A stretch of DNA of 9,359 bases from an uncultured Clostridia bacterium (GTDB taxonomy: Bacteria > Bacillota_A > Clostridia > TANB77 > CAG-508), in the NCBI GenBank assembly GCA_949747745.1, contig CATKFT010000203.1, positions 1 to 9,359 of the forward strand. Direction: 5' to 3'. The notes under the pieces are model-generated. The model did no database searches, was not told the origin of the DNA, and was given only the letters and a program-made list of their open reading frames with translations. Shown in pieces: positions 6,134 through 9,359 of this stretch. Positions within the stretch are counted from its first letter, which is position 1. Every line of letters starts with the position of its first letter. Both the position numbers and the translations under genes were made by a program.

Positions 6134-7152
6134 GTGGAAGAAAAAATAATTCAAAATAATGATAGAAATATAAGAAAAATAGATAAGGAAAAGTTTACTA
6201 AAAAAGATAATAACTTAAAAATTAATAAACCAAAAGTAATAGTTATATGTGGACCAACTGCTTCTCGGAAAAACTGCTTTGTCTATTGAACTTGCAAAAA
6301 AAATAAATGGAGAAATAATATCAGCAGATTCTATGCAAATATATAAAGATATGAACATAGGAAGTGCAAAGCCTACTAAAGAAGAAATGCGGAAATATTA
6401 AACATTATATGTTAGACTTTGTTTCACCAGACAAAAGGTATAGTGTAGCAGAATATAAAATAAAAGCAAGTCTTGCTATAGAAGAAATAATAGGAAAAGG
6501 CAAAATGCCAATTGTTGTAGGAGGAACAGGTTTATATGTAGATTCTTTAATATATAATATAGAATATCAAGATATAGAATTTGATGAAGAATATAGGAAA
6601 GAATTAGAGAAAATAGCAGAAGAAAATGGTTTAGAAGAATTATACAATAGGGCAAAAGAGATTGATGAAGAGGCAATAAAAAATATTAGTCCAAATGATA
6701 AGAAGAGAATTTTAAGGATATTGGAAATATATAAAGCAACTAACAAAACAAAGACACAGCAAGAAATAGAATCTAGAAAAAAAGAAAACCCATACCAATA
6801 TTATGTTTATGCAATAAATATGGAAAGGGCATTACTATACGATAGAATAAACAAAAGAGTAGATATAATGGTAGAACAAGGACTTATACAAGAAGTACAA
6901 AACTTATTAAAAAAATATAAAACATATCCAACAGCGATGCAAGCACTTGGATACAAAGAAATAAAAGAATATTTTGATGGAAATTTGACAAAAGAAGAAG
7001 CAATAGAAAAAATAAAACAAGAAACTAGGAGATATGCAAAACGCCAATTGACATGGTTTAGAAAAAACAAAGAAACTATTTGGTTAGATGGAACAAATGA
7101 TAAAAGTGAAAATATAAAAGTAATTATGAAACACATGTCAAATAACTATTAA
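6134..7152 (+). CDS. miaA: tRNA dimethylallyltransferase MiaA, two CGG-A +1 frameshifts
   Basis: MiaA moves a dimethylallyl group from DMAPP to N6 of A37 in tRNAs reading U-initial codons. Skipping C6266 and C6390 gives about 338 residues. The parts are the P-loop GPTASGKT (40-47), ADSMQIY (64-70), [14 protein letters not shown] (83-96, the segment equivalent to GVPHHLID), [10 protein letters not shown] (from 129) and [11 protein letters not shown] (about 298-308). The first shift falls inside the P-loop: unshifted translation gives TAS-R-K-N and stops at about residue 52. The best start is GTG at 6134. AGAGGAG (6114-6120) lies 13 bases before it, a long spacer, and no in-frame ATG exists upstream of the P-loop. 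The start choice gives an N-terminal extension of about 35 Lys/Asn-rich residues beyond the usual family start. It lies in the operon between the membrane protein and the HlyD-like gene. Confidence 0.92.
6266..6269 (+). other. +1 frameshift site 3 (miaA P-loop): TCT-C-GGA
   Basis: The upstream frame encodes GPTAS (…ACT GCT TCT), then CGG, and reaches TGA seven codons later. Skipping C6266 gives GGA AAA ACT (Gly45-Lys-Thr), completing the invariant Walker A motif. Because the motif is fixed in the family, the shift point is located to within one codon. Confidence 0.92.
6390..6393 (+). other. +1 frameshift site 4 (miaA): ATG-C-GGA
   Basis: The upstream frame gives …GAA GAA ATG, then CGG AAA TAT TAA. 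Skipping C6390 gives GGA AAT ATT AAA CAT, which aligns with the conserved Gly-x-x-His segment of MiaA (GVPHH in B. subtilis). The frame is then open to 7152. Confidence 0.9.
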
Positions 7153-7189
7153 AAAGGTTCCTTTAGTTAAGAGGAGGCTGTCACAATAG

Positions 7190-8608
7190 GTGACTGGAGT
7201 TGTAAAAATATTTAGAACTGAAGAATTTAATACAAAAAATAGAAATAGAAGAAAGGAAATAATGTTGAAGGAAAGAGGTAAAAATAATATAGTTATTCCC
7301 AAAAAAAATATGAAAAAAGTAGTGATGGCTTATTTTATAGGACTTATAATACTTATATATTTTATTTATGCAATAATTCAACTAATTAAACAACCAACAG
7401 ATGTATTTATGGTAGAAAATGGAAGTTTATCAGAAGAAGAAAGTGCAGTAGGATATGTTATAAGGAATGAAATAGTGGTACAAGGAAACAATTATAAAAA
7501 TGGAATGATGAAAATTAAAACAGAAGGAGAAAGAGTAGCAAAAGATGATTCTATTTTTAGATATTATAGCAACAATGAAGAAACTTTAACAAAAAAGATA
7601 CAAGAATTAGATATAAAAATACAAGAAGCAATGGAAAATGAAACAAATTTATTTTCTTCTGATATGAAACTTTTAGAAAAACAAATAGAAGAAAAGCTAT
7701 TTGAAATATCAAATTTAAATAACATACAAAAAATTTCAGAATATAAAGAAGAAGTAAATTCTAAAATAACTAAAAAAGCAAAAATAGCAGGAGACTTAAG
7801 TCCACAAGGTTCATATATTAGGAAACTAATTGAAGAAAGAAGTTCATATGAAAACACTCTAAATTCAGGAGCAGAATACATAACAGCACCAGAAAGTGGA
7901 ATTGTTTCATATAGAGTAGATGGGTTAGAAAGTATATTAACACCAGAAAGTTTTTCTACAATAAACAAAAAATTTTTAGAAGACTTAAAACTAAAAACAG
8001 GTGAAATTGTTGTAAAAAGCGAAGAGAGTGGAAAAATAATAGATAACTTTGAGGGATATATTGCAACATCACTACAAAGCGATAAAGCAAAAGAAGCTAA
8101 AATAGGAGATAATGTAAAATTAAGATTATCTAATGCTGAAGAAATTACAGCAAAGATTGAATATATCACAAACGAAGAAAATTCTAGATTGATTATATTT
8201 AAAATTACAAATGGATTGGAATTACTTGCAAGTTACAGAAAAATAACATTTGATGTTATTTGGTGGAGCTATACAGGTCTAAAAGTACCAAATGATGCAC
8301 TAATTAAGGAAACGGTAACAAATAAAAATGTTATAAATAATACAATAAGTGAAAATAATGCAAATCTAATACAGAATAATTTAGTAAATGATGATATAGG
8401 AAAAGATGTTTATTACATATTAAGAAATAGAATGGGATATACTGATAAAATAATAGTTAAAGTATTACGACAAAATAATACATATTCAATAATAACTAAT
8501 TATACAAGTGAAGAGTTAAAAAGTGAATTTGGTTATAGTGATACAGAACTAAAACAAGTAAAAAATATAGTATTACATGATGAAATAATTATGAACCCCA
8601 AAACATAA
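7190..8608 (+). CDS. HlyD-like single-pass membrane protein upstream of sepF
   Basis: A 472-residue protein with a short cytoplasmic basic N-terminus, one membrane helix at about residues 43-67, and a large extracytoplasmic part. The pattern fits HlyD/membrane-fusion-like proteins: a first lipoyl-like half (GYVIRNEIVV to GERVAKDDSIFRYY, about 88-126), a helical coiled-coil hairpin (about 130-215), then a second half with TAPESGIVSYRVDG and KIGDNVKLRLSN-type beta segments. Proteins of this type are often found beside the sepF/ylm cluster in Clostridia; their role is not known to me. The GTG at 7190 has GAGGAGG 12 bases upstream. An in-frame ATG at 7262, with AAAGGA closer by, is an alternative that still keeps the membrane helix. 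No transporter gene adjoins, so an efflux role is not implied. It is the last gene of the operon, 37 bases after miaA. Confidence 0.8.
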   Translation: MTGVVKIFRTEEFNTKNRNRRKEIMLKERGKNNIVIPKKNMKKVVMAYFIGLIILIYFIYAIIQLIKQPTDVFMVENGSLSEEESAVGYVIRNEIVVQGNNYKNGMMKIKTEGERVAKDDSIFRYYSNNEETLTKKIQELDIKIQEAMENETNLFSSDMKLLEKQIEEKLFEISNLNNIQKISEYKEEVNSKITKKAKIAGDLSPQGSYIRKLIEERSSYENTLNSGAEYITAPESGIVSYRVDGLESILTPESFSTINKKFLEDLKLKTGEIVVKSEESGKIIDNFEGYIATSLQSDKAKEAKIGDNVKLRLSNAEEITAKIEYITNEENSRLIIFKITNGLELLASYRKITFDVIWWSYTGLKVPNDALIKETVTNKNVINNTISENNANLIQNNLVNDDIGKDVYYILRNRMGYTDKIIVKVLRQNNTYSIITNYTSEELKSEFGYSDTELKQVKNIVLHDEIIMNPKT

Positions 8609-8690
8609 AATTAGTTCAGAAAAATTAAATATATTATGTTAGAAAATAATTATTACAAAGTGTTAAATTGCGATAGAAGAGTAAATAAAA

Positions 8691-8719
8691 TGCTGTAATA
8701 TTACAATAATATTACAGCA
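8691..8719. repeat. Perfect 12-bp hairpin with embedded palindrome
   Basis: TGCTGTAATATT (8691-8702) pairs exactly with AATATTACAGCA (8708-8719) around a 5-base loop. Within it, TGTAATATTACA (8694-8705) is itself a perfect palindrome, and most of it recurs at 8707-8716. There is no T run on the plus side; on the minus side TTTTATTT follows. It may end the HlyD-like transcript or be an operator for sepF, whose -35 box lies about 33 bases downstream. Confidence 0.6.
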
Positions 8720-8751
8720 AGATTAAAAAAAGATTACAATCAAAAAAAGTA

Positions 8752-8780
8752 TTGACATTTATAAAAAAAAGTAAGATACT
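8752..8780 (+). promoter_or_regulatory. Sigma-A-type promoter of sepF
   Basis: A perfect TTGACA (8752-8757) is 17 bases from GATACT (8775-8780, 4 of 6). Transcription would start near 8787, leaving a leader of about 33 bases. This separates sepF from the mutL-miaA operon. Confidence 0.7.
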
Positions 8781-8793
8781 ATTAACGAATACC

Positions 8794-8812
8794 AAGGAGG
8801 AATATTAGGAGG
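8794..8812 (+). promoter_or_regulatory. Tandem Shine-Dalgarno sequences before sepF
   Basis: AAGGAGG (8794-8800) is followed by AGGAGG (8807-8812). The second is 7 bases before the ATG at 8820 and decides the start. The first has no ATG, GTG or TTG at a proper distance, so it may act as a standby ribosome site or be a chance duplicate. Confidence 0.7.
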
Positions 8813-8819
8813 TTAGAAA

Positions 8820-9293
8820 ATGGCAGGAGCTGTAATGAATAAAATTTGGGATTTTTTAGGAATGGAAAGTGCTGAAGAAGCAGATGAATTGGAAGATAGA
8901 GCGTATGATTATGATTACGAAGAAGATGAAGAACAAGAAAACGAAGGAATAAATAAAATATTTAATAGAAAATCAAAAGTTGTAAATATGCCACAAACAC
9001 AAAACATAAAAATGGTAATATCACAACCAACAAATTTTGAGCAATCAGAAGAAATTTGTAATTACTTAAAAGAAAGAAAATCTGTTATTGTTAACTTAGA
9101 ATATGTAAATAAAGATGTTGCAAGAAGAATAGTTGATTTTATTAGTGGTTCTGTTCATGCACTAGATGGACATATACAAAAAATATCAAATTCAATATTT
9201 TTAATTGCTCCAACCAACTATGAAATTGCAAATGAAATGGCAAGAGAAGAAATCAAAAATAGATTATCTGTATCATGGCTAAAAAATAACTAG
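8820..9293 (+). CDS. sepF: Cell division protein SepF
   Basis: SepF binds the FtsZ C-terminus, forms rings and anchors the Z-ring to the membrane in Gram-positive bacteria. The 157-residue length is normal. Visible parts are an N-terminal amphipathic helix (MNKIWDFLGM, from residue 6) for membrane binding, an acidic Tyr/Asp/Glu linker (about 18-42), and the SepF core from about residue 58: IKMVISQPTNFEQSEEI, KSVIVNLEYVNKDVARRIVDFISG, the Gly-containing turn LDGHIQKIS, then IFLIAPTNYEI. An alternative start at Met6 (8835) is possible, but the AGGAGG favours 8820. It has its own promoter. In many Firmicutes it is followed by ylmG, ylmH and divIVA; the window ends before these could be seen. No CGG codon or frameshift occurs. 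Confidence 0.95.
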   Translation: MAGAVMNKIWDFLGMESAEEADELEDRAYDYDYEEDEEQENEGINKIFNRKSKVVNMPQTQNIKMVISQPTNFEQSEEICNYLKERKSVIVNLEYVNKDVARRIVDFISGSVHALDGHIQKISNSIFLIAPTNYEIANEMAREEIKNRLSVSWLKNN

Positions 9294-9305
9294 AATAAAT
9301 AAAAA

Positions 9306-9359
9306 ATCGGATGTCACTTTATCAGATAGATATTCTGAAAAAACAAAGTAGAATCCGAT
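9306..9359 (+). terminator. Terminator-like hairpin after sepF, cut by window end
   Basis: ATCGGAT (9306-9312) pairs with ATCCGAT (9353-9359). Inside it, ACTTT/AAAGT (9316-9320 with 9345-9349) and TCAGA/TCTGA (9322-9326 with 9334-9338) extend an imperfect long stem. An A run precedes the left arm. The window ends at the last stem base, so any T run cannot be seen. Confidence 0.55.

Noticed and set aside
2941..6393. CGG reassigned in frame to another amino acid
   Set aside because: Any in-frame reading of CGG at the four sites, whatever the amino acid, runs into a stop within 3 to 13 codons and loses the conserved downstream protein. Only a net +1 shift works.
2941..6393. Sequencing or assembly error inserting C before GGA
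   Set aside because: Not fully excluded without reads. It is disfavoured because dozens of other GGA triplets, in and out of the Gly frame, are untouched, there are no homopolymers at the sites, and all four insertions fall exactly before an in-frame Gly codon. Kept as the main alternative to test.
2524..7152. mutL and miaA as pseudogenes
   Set aside because: Every segment between the shift points is fully open and keeps all family motifs. There are no nonsense changes, deletions or other indels, and all four breaks have the same CGG-A form at a codon boundary before Gly. Random decay would not give this.
7153..7164. AAAGG-TT-CCTTT between miaA and the HlyD-like gene as a terminator
   Set aside because: The two-base loop is too small and the stem too weak. 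The following gene has no promoter of its own here, so read-through is expected.
8694..8705. TGTAATATTACA as a named operator (BlaI/CopY- or Zur-type)
   Set aside because: It partly resembles several TGTA/TACA-type operators but matches none well enough, and no matching regulator or regulon gene is nearby. Reported only as a palindrome.

Overview
The window is AT-rich DNA (roughly 70% A+T by eye) from a low-GC Gram-positive bacterium, most likely an uncultured member of the Clostridia. The reasons are the gene content (groEL, an endonuclease-type mutL, miaA, an HlyD-like protein next to sepF), strong AGGAGG ribosome binding sites, heavy AGA/AAA/ATA codon use, and a small Cys/Gly-rich peptide of a kind common in spore-forming Firmicutes. 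I cannot name the species.

Layout. 1-1034: 3' two thirds of groEL, followed by a hairpin terminator. 1132-1368: a small acidic single-pass membrane protein with its own promoter and a strong bidirectional terminator. 1492-1626, minus strand: a 44-residue Cys/Gly-rich membrane peptide. 1784-2212: a heptad-repeat coiled-coil protein. 2213-2523: intergenic, with one hairpin and the mutL promoter. 2524-8608: an apparent operon of mutL, a four-helix membrane protein, miaA and an HlyD-like membrane protein, with gaps of about 30-40 bases. 8609-8819: a perfect 12-bp hairpin, a TTGACA promoter and a doubled Shine-Dalgarno sequence. 8820-9293: sepF, then the start of a terminator-like hairpin at the window edge.

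The main observation is in mutL and miaA. Neither is one open frame. Each is cut by two +1 frameshifts, and all four have the same form: an in-frame CGG codon followed by A, where skipping the C restores the protein by reading GGA (Gly). In the eight conserved or intact genes (about 2,700 codons) every zero-frame CGG is such a site; CGU, CGC and CGA are used as ordinary Arg codons. One glycine restored this way is the invariant P-loop Gly of MiaA. This looks like +1 recoding at an unassigned or starved CGG codon (C-GGA read as Gly), not gene decay. One further zero-frame CGG, in the 78-residue small protein, does not fit simply, because a shift there would meet a stop at once.

Taken together the genes are housekeeping: protein folding, mismatch repair, tRNA i6A37 modification and division (SepF anchors FtsZ to the membrane). 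If the recoding is real, MutL and MiaA output depends on how CGG-A is decoded. MiaA itself modifies tRNAs, including those that read the UCN codons found before two of the shift sites.
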